The notes under the pieces were generated by a model. The model had not been told where the DNA came from and ran no database searches. It saw nothing but the letters and a program-made list of their open reading frames with translations. Source: Emergomyces orientalis (taxonomy: Eukaryota > Ascomycota > Eurotiomycetes > Onygenales > Ajellomycetaceae). Taken from it: a stretch of 64,000 nt of DNA. The stretch lies in assembly GCA_002110485.1 (NCBI GenBank), contig MOWL01000049.1, positions 186,001 to 250,000 on the forward strand. Direction: 5' to 3'. Position 1 is the first letter of the stretch; every line of letters begins with the position of its first letter. Position numbers and translations under genes: made by a program. Shown one piece after another: positions 10,555 through 22,123 of the stretch.

Positions 10555-11673
10555 ATGAGTAGCACAAACACAGAGGGTGCCGCTGCCGCCTCCGAGCCCC
10601 AGCTCCCGATTCTCGATGTGGATGATTCTGCGGATTCCACCTACGGCGACGAATCTGACCCCTCCACCTACAGCGCCTCAGTCACCTCTTCAATTCTAAA
10701 CTACGAGTATGCCAACGGTCGCCGATACGCTGGCTACAAAAAGGGCGAGTATCTTCTCCCCAATGATGAAACTGAGCAAGACCGACTTGATCTCCTTCAT
10801 CATGTGTTTCTCCTTCTTCTTGACGGGAAACTTTTTCGCGCGCCTGTTGGGCCTAACCCACAGCGGGCACTGGATCTTGGAACCGGCACCGGGATCTGGG
10901 CTCTGGATTTCGGCGATGAATATCCCTCAGCCCAGGCTATAGGAGTAGATATTAGCCCTATCCAGCCCTCCTGGGTGGCCCCGAATGTTAAATTTTATGT
11001 TGACGACATAGAAACCGAATGGGGATACAGCCCTAATGATGCTTTTGATATCATCCACGCACGACAGATAGGTGGAAGCATTGGGGACTGGAACAAGTTG
11101 CTTTCACAGTGTATGAAACACTTGAAACCAGGGGGGTGGCTTGAGATCCAGGAGCCAGAAGCTTGGATGTCGTCCGATGACGATACGATGACCAGGGCCA
11201 CTGCATCTACTGAGTACCAGGTCCTCTGCAATGAAGCGGCGAAGAAGTTTGGGAAAGAAATCAATCTCGCACATAAGTTCAAGCAAATGCTTATTGACGC
11301 GGGATTCGAGGATGTGCGTGAAGAGGTCTTCAAGGTATGATTCTTATTTCAATTTCTTTCTCTTTCTTATTTTTTCTCTCACGGCCATTCCTAATACAAC
11401 TTACCCATCACTCACATCATCTCCCTTACCAATGTCTAGGTTCCATTGGGGCCGTGGGCTAAAGACCCCAAACTCAAAGAAGTCGGCCGCTATTTCCTTG
11501 AGCACGCGATTCTGGGCGTTGAGGCGTATGCTTTCGGCTTCATTGGTAAAATTCTTGGGTGGAGCCAGGCTGAGTGCCAAATCCTGTCAGCCAAAGTCAA
11601 GGCGGAATTTCGCAATCGGAAAAACCATATGTATATCAAGACCTATTTTGTCAGCGGGAAGAAACCCAGTTAA
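10555..11673 (+). CDS. LaeA-like (TAM domain) SAM-dependent methyltransferase
   Basis: The gene has two exons, 10555-11334 and 11440-11673. The 105-nt GT-AG intron sits in phase 0 between ...VFK and VPLGPWAKD. The product is 337 residues. After a short acidic N-terminus comes the family signature NGRRYAGYKKGEYLLPND (about residues 54-71). Motif I, LDLGTGTGIWALDF, binds S-adenosylmethionine (about 104-117). GVDISPIQPSWV follows, then the motif IV-like FDIIHAR, and LKPGGWLEIQE. This matches the large fungal group that includes LaeA, the nuclear regulator of secondary metabolism, and pathway methyltransferases. Which of the two roles applies cannot be told from sequence. Its neighbours are a ruined P450 and a drug-type transporter, which favours a pathway enzyme. 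No lesion is seen. Confidence 0.9.
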
Positions 11674-13261
11674 GTGGACATTACTAAAAACGGTTTTTCT
11701 CTTTCACCCCATTCACATTCGCATTTGTTTTTGGTTTCCTTTTTATGTATTTCTTTTCATGTCACGATGACGAAATCCCCCTTAAACATACCCCACCAAT
11801 TGGTACCAGCGGGCTATTCTACATTTGGGTTTTCTTTTTCTTGAGCTATGAGTCTTTTAATTGGTAAAGGCCACGAAGTATTCAGCATCGTCCTCTCTAT
11901 TTCTCCTTGATATATCTATCTCATGCAAACATAAACTATTCGTAAATATTTAAATAGGTCTCTAGGCAGGAGTCGCGGCAGGCTATCTTTTCCATGCCAC
12001 TCGCAGGCTATATATAAACTATTTCACTCTTCTTACTTTATCACACTCACAGCGTAATTACGACCTACAGGCAGGACATGATATGGTGAATGGGGGGCTC
12101 CGCCGCGTTGTAACTCACAGCCTCCCGTTCCCCAAGTCTACAAGACATCGGAGAGACTGCACATGAACAAATATTTAAGCTATTTTCGCTGCCAATAGCG
12201 GTTAACCTAATTTCTCCCCCTCATTCGTGCCCGACGGGTTTAGGGCATCAATCTCTGTGGTAGGCCCGAGAAACAAGTCGCGACGGCGGACTATAGGCCG
12301 TAGTCGCCGGCCCTGGCTCCGGCTTCCCGAGTTCGGTTGCCAAACAAAACCAGGGCCCTAAATGAAGCAAAGAAGGCCCATTCTTCCTTTATACAATTTG
12401 CTTATTAGATCACACTTGGAGAATGGCCTCCTACTATTATGAGGATGCCGAAGGTAATTTAGGCGCCTGCGTGCGACTATAGCTTACTTTTCCCCCCCCT
12501 TGCCGCATGAAGAACCCCGCCATACAACATGGGGTGCGGCAAATGGCATATTTCTTTAATCAACACTGAATAATTGCGTCAAAGATATCCTTTCCATAAC
12601 TGAAAAGGCTACTTTCCTCTCCAAGAGGTTTCGGGAAATGATTTGAGAGCTGTTAAGAGAGGAATTTTGTTCTGATAGTGCTAGATATGCCTGGGACCTC
12701 TTCGAACGCCCTGGCTGCCCAATCTCCCAGCTTCAATCTGAGGGTTGTCAACAGTTGGTGGTTATGTAACTAATCCTCCGTCAAAATTTAGTTCTCACTG
12801 GCAGATTACAATATTGTTCATTCCTTTCAGCAAAATGGTCGCGCAGTCGTGTGCGCAATCGCGTAGTGCAGGTGCCAGGCCAGGGCATATCCACGCCTTC
12901 CCCTAGACCCTCATTAGCAAGGCATCCTCTGGAGATTTTGAAGGCCTTTTTTTTCTTTCGGAAGACGCCTGTAGAAAAGGGTCACCAATCGAGAATGATC
13001 GCCCACGCAAACCCTTCAAGCCCCCCTTGCTCCAGGCTCCAAGGTAAGTAGTGCTGCTACTAAAAACATGGGAAAGATACATTCAAAAGTCGCCGAAATA
13101 TCCACTTTGCTGCCCCTGCTGCCGGTGCAACCCGGATTGTCCGTCGCAGGCCATGGTCATAGTATTTGCTTTTAACCAGCCAGCTTTGCCTTTGTAGCTT
13201 CACCGACGAAACTCCTCCGATTCTCAAGCTGTTTTCGAGCGGTGACAGACAAACTCTCCCA
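11674..13261. other. Intergenic between methyltransferase and transporter
   Basis: No gene is supported in this 1.6 kb. A GC-rich imperfect inverted repeat lies at about 12284-12309 (arms CGGCGGACTA and TAGTCGCCG). The sequence just before 13262 is presumed 5' UTR of the transporter. Confidence 0.5.
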
Positions 13262-14991
13262 ATGGCAGACCACAACCCCCGTGGCAGCATCATGATGGTT
13301 TCCGATTCCAGAGAGGCTGAGCTAGAATTGGCCAAGATGCCCACGCTGGCTGCTGAGAACAGCAAGGTCGCAAAGGAGCACGATCCGGACCGTTTCCTCG
13401 TCGCGTTTGACCAGCATTACGACGCCGAGAACCCGCTGGACTGGCGCGACGGCCGTAAGTGGATGGTGACTGATGTTCTCTCCGCCACGGGCTTCAACCG
13501 TATCATGGTTTCGACCATTATGGCTCCCGCTCTATCCACCATTGCCATCGAGCTGAACATGAATCCCACGGAATCGGCCATGTCACTTTCGATTTACCTC
13601 TTGGCTAGCGCTTTTGGTCCACTGATCATGGGCCCATTGTCTGAGATATATGGCAGACAAGCTATTTTGCATGCCAGTAACTTCTGGTTCCTCATTTGGA
13701 ATATTGTTTGCGGCTTCGCTACTACAAAAGAGACCTTGATTTCGTCTCGTTTTTTGGCGGGCTTCGGAGCTAGCGGTATATATGCACTTGCAGGTGGCGT
13801 TATGGGTGATATTTGGAGACCCGAACAGCGAGGGCGTGGCTTGGCAATATATCTCCTGATCCCGTTGCTGGGCGCCGCCGTTGGTGAGTTTGTTTTTCTG
13901 CAATGAAATATTTTCCGCTGCTCTATCCCCCCGGAACGGAGACAAGCCTCTCTCTGGCCTCTTTGTACAAATACACCGAAGGTTGGTTAACCACTGGTTT
14001 AGGTCCCATTATTGGCGGTTTTATCGCTGAACGCTCAGACTGGCGCTGGATGTTCTGGGCCACATCCGCATTTCAAGCTGCAATGACCATCATGTCGTTT
14101 TTCTGCTTCTACGAGTCTTATGGCCCACTCATCCTCCGAAAGCGTGCCAAACGTTTTCGCAAAGAGACTGGAAATGCTAATTTCTACACTGAGGGCCAGA
14201 GGCTTGATGGGGACCGGTCGGCCACTGCAGTTTTTATGCGCGCCCTCACGCGACCACTCCGTTTGCTGATATTTCACCCCATCATCCAAGTTTCAGCTAT
14301 TCTTCAGGGCTTTAACTATGGCATTCTGTACATTACCCTCTCCACTCTCTCTAACCTTTGGATCTTGCACTACCATCAGTCTGTCGAAATTAGCGGGTTG
14401 CACTACATTGCCTGTTCGCTGGGCGAGCTGGCCGGCTCGCAGGTTAGTGCTCGATTAATGGATCATTTCTATAAACGTCAACAGGGTCGAGGATTCATAC
14501 CTGAATCCCGCATCCCACTTATGATCCCGGGAATTATCGCTGCGTGGTCAGGCGCATTAATGTACGGGTGGACCGCTGAGTATCGATTGTATTGGCTGGT
14601 GGTTGATGTGGGAATCTTCATCCTGTTGTTCGGAATGCAATTGAGTGATATGTCGAGTAAGTATTTTACCCAGGTTTAGATTACAACATTTGCTAAGCCC
14701 GCTCTTCTGGCATAATGCTTACGTGCTAACTCCCCTGATTCTATAGTAATGGCATATGTCATAGATTCATACGGAGAACATACTAGCAGCGCCATGGCAG
14801 CACAACAGTTTGTGAAGAGCTTAACGGCTTTTCTCTTTCCGTTGTTTGCCCCTAGCATTTATGAAGCGCTGGGATATGGGTGGGCCAACTCGGTGCTTGC
14901 CTTGGCCGGATTAATTCTCACCATTTCTCTCCCGCTATTTGTATGGAAATACGGAGCACGACTGAGAGCCAAGGCAATTTCGACATATTGA
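13262..14991 (+). CDS. MFS transporter, DHA1 (drug:proton antiporter) type
   Basis: The gene has three exons, 13262-13883, 14003-14656 and 14747-14991, encoding 506 residues. Both GT-AG introns are in phase 1. The ATG at 13262 is chosen because the frame upstream begins with a non-ATG codon and looks like leader. The cytosolic N-terminus ends in NPLDWRDGRKW, the usual lead into TM1. The motif A equivalent GPLSEIYGRQAIL lies between TM2 and TM3. The first intron splits the antiporter motif C, read as LLGAAVGPIIGGF. WRWMFW follows, then the long central loop, then six more helices ending VWKYGARLRA. Such plasma-membrane carriers export drugs, polyamines or fungal metabolites by proton antiport. 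The substrate is unknown. Proximity to the P450 and methyltransferase suggests export of a pathway product or toxicant. Confidence 0.9.
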
Positions 14992-15773
14992 ATTCCCGTC
15001 TGTGAGAGGTCAAAATAGGAGCCGAAATTGGACCTCTTCATTCCCAATGCCGATTCCTTCAATGCGATTGGGCGCATGGTATATAAAGAGCTGACATCTT
15101 AGTGCCAGTGAGGAGATCAAACATAGAGATGATTATGAGAGGATATTAGTCGTAAATTAAATTAAGAGCACAGCTACAGCTCTAAGAGACTTGCAAATTC
15201 GATTGATGAGTATGTTCTTTCTAGCATTTCTATAGCACTGCTGAATAAAGTGGCTGCTCTAGAGAAGAGATATGAAAGCTTACACTTGTTGATATGAGTA
15301 TAAATTATAAATTATAAATAAACAATGATGGCCTTGCTTCTCACACTTTTTCCTCTTGCCCTGCCTAACCCAGAGCAGGGATAAATGAATATATCCGAAA
15401 CTCCATCCCGGGCGGTGGGCTAGCTAGGTTGATGCCCCAGAAGTTAAGCCCAAACATCACCCCTGATATCACCCCTCTGGCCTACCTGAACCCCGTAGAC
15501 GACATGGACAAGTGGTTACTAGGTTGCGGATTAGTTATATCTTCACCAGCATCATGTATAGATAATATCATCATTTGGCTTGGCCATATCAGTTTCAAAC
15601 TATCAATCCAGTATCAATACCACCACAAACCTAAATACTTTCTTCATTATATTAGCCCTAATAATAGAAACACTTTGACAATACAAACAACCGCATGCCG
15701 TGTGATTATCCCTCTTCTGGGGTAAAAAAAAAAGAATAAAAAAAGAATAAAGCCCGCTGAGCAAGCCCAGACA

Positions 15774-15812
<39 letters not shown>

Positions 15813-18411
15813 CTACAGAGCAAAGACAAAAATCCACCAGTCCCCTCCTCTCACTCCAGCATCTCAAACGCAATTTCCATTTTCATTCGTCTCCCAGAAA
15901 TCCCTTCCCAGTACGGTACGTACGGAATTACCACATGTTACTAGCTGCCGTCTCCTTCTGCTCCTGTACGCTGCAGACAATTCCGGTTGGTTTAACTAGT
16001 TAAAGGCACAAACCCATACGCGATCATAAAACAAACATCTTCGTCCACTCACAAATCCGCGAAATCTTGCGTCTTAGCCGACTCCCCGCAACCCAGCGCC
16101 ATGGTTCGTACAAAAAGTATTTATCTTTGTCTATTTCTGTTTGAGGCAGCCAAAACTGCGTAACAAACTACAACTAGCTCGCCACTACTCCATCTAGATC
16201 GTGCTGCCATACTATGTTATGAAGCAGACCATCCATGAGATAAGCACACCCCCTGGGGAGCTGTCAGGCGTACCATGTGAAGCAAAATGGGCGGCCGATG
16301 AACTAGCGCCGCAGCCACAGCGACAGGGTAACCATCCTCACTGCTCTTGTAGGTAGCCAAACCGGTAGACACACGCTTCGTGTGGCTATATCTTTTCTTG
16401 GACAATCTGCGGATTTTCAGGATGCATCTGGGTAGTTTTGTTTGGTACATGGTTGGCTGGTAAACTTGGGGTGGAAGAGGGGAAGGGGGAGGGCACATCC
16501 TGATTCGATGCGCATGTGCCCTTTTTGCTTTTTCATTGCGTTCTGGCTTAAACTGAATCCGGACTACGGGGGCTGGATTTTCTGATACATTCGTTGTATC
16601 GGGAGCAAATCAGCTTTTGTGCGCAAAAGGGGGAATGAGCAGGCGGAGGAATCGGATTCTGACAATTGATGGGGAGAACGGAGTATTGGTGTCCATAATA
16701 ATAATAATCATGATAATGATAAATAATAATGAATCCGGACGGGAAGAAAGATGGAAGCGAGGGAAGAATGATGGTAATATCGAGACCATATAGTCATATT
16801 ATTATTATTGTAATCTATTATTCTTTGACCCAAAGAATCTAGGCTATATATCTTCCATGGACAGTTGTAGAAGTAGAAGTTTTCATCTAGAATTGCAATT
16901 GCGGCGGGGGTGGGCGCTCGCAAGTCTCTCCCCCCCAAAAACACACACACACAAGCACACACAAGAAGGACCTCGACTGACTAGGATGACGAGGAAGACC
17001 GTGTTTGTTCCTCCAGGGATCAGTTATCAGCTGGCGCATACATACCATGGCTGGCTGTGGTTATCGATAACACGAAAGAGACGTTCTTCCCCTCCCTGGG
17101 CGCTCCTTGTCACATTTATAAGTTGGAGTTTTCAGGAGACAGGATGTGTAACGAGTTACGTTATGGATTTTCTTTTGCTTTTAAGATCGGTCCATAACTT
17201 GGCCCATTACATCGGCATCCCATCGTATGGACTGGGATCTGTATGGGATGGCGCATTTGCGCGTCTCCTGACTTGACAGGGGGCTAGCCCCCATAATGAT
17301 AGCAAATAACAAACACCCCGATGCGAGGGGTGGTGATGTTGTTGATAGTATAACTGACCAGGTTCACCCATGGCTGCTGGTAAATAAATAAATTAATTAA
17401 TACTCAACTCCTGAGTGGCGCCCTGTGTCGGCAGATATCTGAAGCAAAAAAAGCTGAGATTATATTTAAGAATAATACTATCTCTTTTGCTGGGGTTCTT
17501 GTTGATCTTTCTCATCGCGTAAACAAACTGTATGTAGCCATCATCACCATCTCCGAGACAGCAAGAAATAATAAATGCAAGGCAAGGTATGGAAGGATGT
17601 CAGGATAAAAGGCTTTTTAAGATCAGGGAGGTGTCATCCGCGTTGACGACGTGATTGATTTGGGCCTTGTTTTTGTTGATGTCCCGACTTGACCTGGCTT
17701 GACCTGATTCCCCCCGCTTTCTCCATGTTTATTCTGCTCTGATCTTTCTTGTCATTAGTTAAAACAGCCGCCTTCCCGTGTCTCTGCTGCAGACCGCAGT
17801 GGGCTATTTATTTATTCGCTGTTTGTTCTCGAGCCTTGACTGGCGAATTTTGATCTGATTATTCCAGTGGTTGGTTGTATTTTCCCTGTATTGCGCGTAT
17901 TAGAAAGTTGAACGGCAAAGAGAACGAAAGGAACCAAAAGGACCAAAGAGAGAGAGAAAGAAAGGCTTGGAGAAGAAGATAAGAAGAGACGAAACGAAGA
18001 GCAAGAAGAAGAAGAATCATCCAACGCTCTCTGCCAAAGAAAAGGAATTGTTAGAGTTATTTATACAGCTGTTATTATATTCTCGTTGTTCTCGTTGTTG
18101 ACGGAGTGACCCGCAGTCTTTTTTTTTTTATCGAATTGTTTCTTCTCCTTTTGCTTCCAATCGCTCGACTCACTTTTCTCTCTCCGCCTCACTCATTCAT
18201 TCTCTATCCTCTCCTCTCCCCCCCCCCACCTCTCTCTCTCTGGTCGCCTCACCGACTATTCCCTGCTATACTCTTGGGCACCGACACTTGTTCTTCAAGG
18301 CCCGCCCTGTCTCCCTCCCCACCTAATCATCCGCTGTGTCTGTGTTTCTGCTGCAACATCTGCTCTGGCGCCAACCTAACTGCCTGCCCATCCTGCTGTT
18401 TCCACGACATC
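14992..18411. other. Long intergenic region with microsatellites
   Basis: No gene is supported in 3.4 kb. It contains an (AC)n run at 15775-15811, several AT-rich tracts (15300-15320, 16690-16730, 17385-17400) and a strongly pyrimidine-rich stretch at 18165-18330. That stretch immediately precedes the LYAR-like gene and is probably its promoter or 5' leader. Minus-strand and plus-strand frames up to 139 codons (for example 16857-17276) have no recognisable features. Confidence 0.5.
15775..15811. repeat. (AC)n microsatellite
   Basis: About 18 perfect AC units lie in intergenic sequence. This is a likely length-polymorphic locus. Confidence 0.95.
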
Positions 18412-21188
18412 ATGGTCTCGTTTCAATGCGAGGTGAGTTGTTCATCTTTTCTGTCCTGGCTTATTCCCCTCTTATCCTGTTCTGGTTTGGATCGGTCTTG
18501 GATCCAGTCCATAACTTCTTGTGGGGTGGAGATAGATGTTCATGAAAAGATAGCAAAATTATCCCCGATGCTGACCATGGGCTCTCCCTCATTGAATTAT
18601 CTTCCTCTAGGCATGTGGCGATGTCTTCACAAAGAAGAAGACAGATCCCCACCGTAATCAGTGTCGCGGCGCCCGTTTCTCCTGCCTGGACTGTTCAGTC
18701 GAATTTCCGGGAACCTCATATCGAGCTCATACGGTACGATTGCTTCTCAATCTCCTTTTTATCCCTTTAAGTGTTTACCCTACAATTCACCGTCGCATTG
18801 CTATCCTACTCCACACGGCTGCCATTTCCCTATCTGAGCCCTATTCATTCCTCACGCCTTGCACTGGATTTTGTTGTCATTGTCGTTCTCGTCATCTCAG
18901 CGTCGCGCTGTGGGCGTGTGTGCAAGGCTGCATATTTTTTTTTTCTGTGCGCGCCAGCCAACCCAGCAGCGATGCGACGGGTCGATGATTCGCCTGCTTG
19001 ATAGGCAGAAACATCCCACTCATTTCCCCTTGCCTTGATTTGTTAGATGGGCTTCACTGGTCGCATTTGTTGCATGATGGTGCCTGTCCTTGCTATTGGG
19101 CAGTCATCGCAGGAACCCAATGCGCCTAGAGAAACGACCATGACTTTCCATTCGTGCAGTTACACCCTAATACTCCTAAAACCACATCCTATCGCTAGTA
19201 CGATAAATCATTGCCAACTAACACACTTTGTTTTGTTATGATTATAGTCATGCATATCAGAAGCCCAGAAATACCAGGGTGCCCTCTACAAAGAGAAGCC
19301 AGACAAATCCAAAAAATCCAAGTCCGTGACAATAGTTGAAACCCCGACTTACTCCAAACCTCCTGGCCCCCGTGACCCTTGGGTAGAAGATGCTCCAGAT
19401 GTTGACGATATCAGACCTACCCATAATTCAGCCCCTCCACACGCTCCAAGCCCTCCCCGCACCACTCCTCGTCAGGAATCTGGAAAAGTTTCGACTTCCA
19501 CCGCTGTAACCAAGCCTGATGCTCCTGTGAACGTTTTTGATTTCCTCGACCCGACAGAAACTCCTAATGCATCGAAGGTCTCCCTGGGAGGAACCAAAGG
19601 ACCAATGGTTATGCTGAAGGACGCCCCCCCGCTTTTCAATGCGCCCAGGGAGCTTGCAAAACTTGACAGTGGAAGGGACGATGAGGTAATTTACGATGTG
19701 GCATATGAAGAAAATGGATTCTCCTATGGCGCGGACACCCTCGAGGCACCAATCTACCAAAACGGAGTTGCAAGTGAATCCACGGCATCTATAAACAAAT
19801 TCGTGACCCCGGCACCAAAACGGAATAAGGACCGGTCATCCCGTCGGGATCGGGATCGGGATCGGGGTCGAGACCGCGCCGCTTCCCCAGATCAGCACCA
19901 CACGATTAGCAACAGCCTGACTAGTACGGGTGATAAAAAACGTAAACGCGGCCATGTTGAAGGAATTAATCCCGAGATGGCCAACTCGACACCCTATGGC
20001 GGTGATGATACCCCAATGATCGACGCCCCACCCTCAAGTATCATTGCGAACCCATCAACCCCAACCTTGAACCACTCGGGGTTGACCGGTGGCATCAACC
20101 GCATGATGAGAGATTTTTCACCAGCAACACCAGACGCGGACTATCGTAGCGCTGATGACGCAGGCGAAAATGGACGCCATCAATACCAGGATCCAGCCTC
20201 GCCTATCAAACGCACCCGCAGGGCGGATAGGGACTCCCACAACAGCAACAATAACAATAATAATAGTAGCAATAACAGCCTCGAGAACAACGGGCTCGGC
20301 ATCGCCATCAAGGGTCGCGCGGAGCGCATCATGTCCCTCCTCAGCAATGCGGTCCTCACTAACGCCGCTGGCGCTGGCGCTGGCGCCACGCTCAATACTT
20401 CTAACAATGATGCGGCCGGGCCTACGCTGGTGCGTACCCGCCGTCGTTCATCCTCTGATGGGTTTGAAGGGAGTAGTGGTAAGAACGGCACACGCCGTAC
20501 CCTTGTTGCTGTTGGCGCCGCCGCCGCTACTTCTGCGCGACGACAGAAGAAGCGACATCGTGTTGTGCAGCTGGATAGGCGGGCGGGGATGAAGAGGAGG
20601 GTGGTTGTTAATGGAGGTGATGACGAGTATGATGACACCGCTCCGCGCCGTCTAAAGGCTATCGAGTATCATCCCGATAGCGGGTCAGAAGGACGGTCAC
20701 GTTCGCCGTATGGGACGCGGACGCGCGGGACCATGGCGCTGACGAAAAGTAGTAAGAATGGCGCGAATGGGAACAATACAGAAAATAATCAACTTGTCGT
20801 TTACGGTGATAATACACATCGACGAGATTATGAAGATGCTGCGGATCATGAGCTTGTGCAGCGCGAGCGGGCGAGTGTGTTTTTATCGCTTGTGACGAAA
20901 GGGCCAGATTCGGAGAAGGGGTGCTCGGTTCATAAAGCGTTGAAGAGGTTTCATCGGGAGGGTGGGTTAGGGGGCAGTTTGGAGGGGGATAGGGAGAGGG
21001 ATGGGGGGAAGGATAAGGAGAGGGAGAAGGAGAGGGGTAGAGGGAGGGGACGGGGTAGAGAGGGTAGGGATAGTAAAGATCGGGAAAGGGATCGGGGGAG
21101 GGAGAGAAGGAATGAGGAGGAGAAGGACTTGTGGAGGGTTTTGAGGCTTAAGAGGAATGAAAGGGGGGAGGTTGTTTTGTTTGTTTAG
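18412..21188 (+). CDS. LYAR-type C2HC zinc-finger protein with long disordered tail
   Basis: The gene has three exons: 18412-18432 (only seven codons), 18611-18733 and 19248-21188. All junctions are in phase 0. The introns are 178 and 514 nt, the second long for this window. The product is 694 residues. Residues 1-60 form the LYAR pair of C2HC fingers: FQCEACGD, then HRNQC, then FSCLDC, then HTSC across the second splice, followed by EAQKYQGALYKEK, a family signature. LYAR proteins are nucleolar or chromatin factors linked to rRNA processing. The remaining 630 residues are low-complexity: DRDRDRGRDR, a poly-N stretch (about 20245-20285), an alanine/glycine stretch, and a highly basic or charged C-terminus rich in RD/RE/RG. 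That tail is much longer than in short family members. A nuclear or nucleolar role is inferred from the fingers. Confidence 0.85.
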
Positions 21189-22123
21189 CGTGGTGTGGTG
21201 CGGTGTGGGTTAGGTATGTTATGATTTGTGGTGCTACTGGGTGCATGGGTGGTGGATTACAAGAGATTTTCGATATGATATATTACGCATTTTTGATTTT
21301 GGGATTTATTTGCTTTCACATTATATTTTCTCATCTCATTTATTTCATCCCGGATTTTGGTTATTTTTTTTTAGTTTTCTTCTCCCCATTACCTCGTTTT
21401 TCTCATTTCTCATTTCTCATTTATTCTCTTTCACGCTTTTTTCATTATGATACTAAGCACCCTCCTCCTTTTATTTCTCCGTTACATTTATTCGGTTTCT
21501 AGTTCCAGTTGGGTCTCAGGAACTACAATTTGGAATAGGATTGGGCGATACGGTAGTTAATAAAATTGAGGAGATGGGCTGGGGTTTTCTGGTTTAGGCT
21601 TGGATGGCTGGTTGGTTGGTTGGTTGGTTGGTTGGTTGGGTGGCTTGGTGTGGTCTTACATGTTTTTTTCACTTTGGTCTCTGTATTGATCTATATTTTT
21701 TTCGTCTGCTTCTTACCCTTTATAATTCTTCTTGTCATATTATTTTTACTATTTTGTATGGCAGTTTCTTGGGTGCTCTTTCTGGGCGATTACATACTGT
21801 TTCGGAAAATGTGACCCTACTCTGAGCTAATAATGGGGAGCAGAAATGATAATATGTGGTGTTTTCGAGTAATTGATTTGTTTCCTGAATATTGGTATGC
21901 GCAACCTAGAAGCTTTCAAGAGGCATCAAAGCTTAGGCATTCATGTACACTCTCGTGTTGTGTGGTATCGTTACTGCCACAGAGAGAGGAAGGGTAAGTA
22001 ATGTAGCCATGGCTAAGCGAATAGTGTGCAAGCAAAAAACATCCCAGGCCTGAGAGGTCAATGTAAGGATATATGTACTGTACATGTACGGGCGGCGAGA
22101 GAACTCTCCCCCGATCCCCTAAG
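21189..22123. other. Convergent intergenic spacer with TTGG repeat
   Basis: This is the 3' region of two converging genes. It is T-rich and contains a TTGG tandem repeat (21608-21640). Hydrophobic frames here (for example 21566-21814, with repeated GWLV) are products of the repeat. No gene is supported. Confidence 0.55.
21608..21640. repeat. (GGTT)n tandem repeat
   Basis: About eight near-perfect tetranucleotide units lie between two converging genes. Confidence 0.9.

Noticed and set aside
16857..17276. 139-codon plus-strand frame
   Set aside because: Crosses simple CA repeats and has no domain or promoter evidence.
21566..21814. Hydrophobic frame with repeated GWLV
   Set aside because: Produced by the TTGG tandem repeat and T-rich flank.
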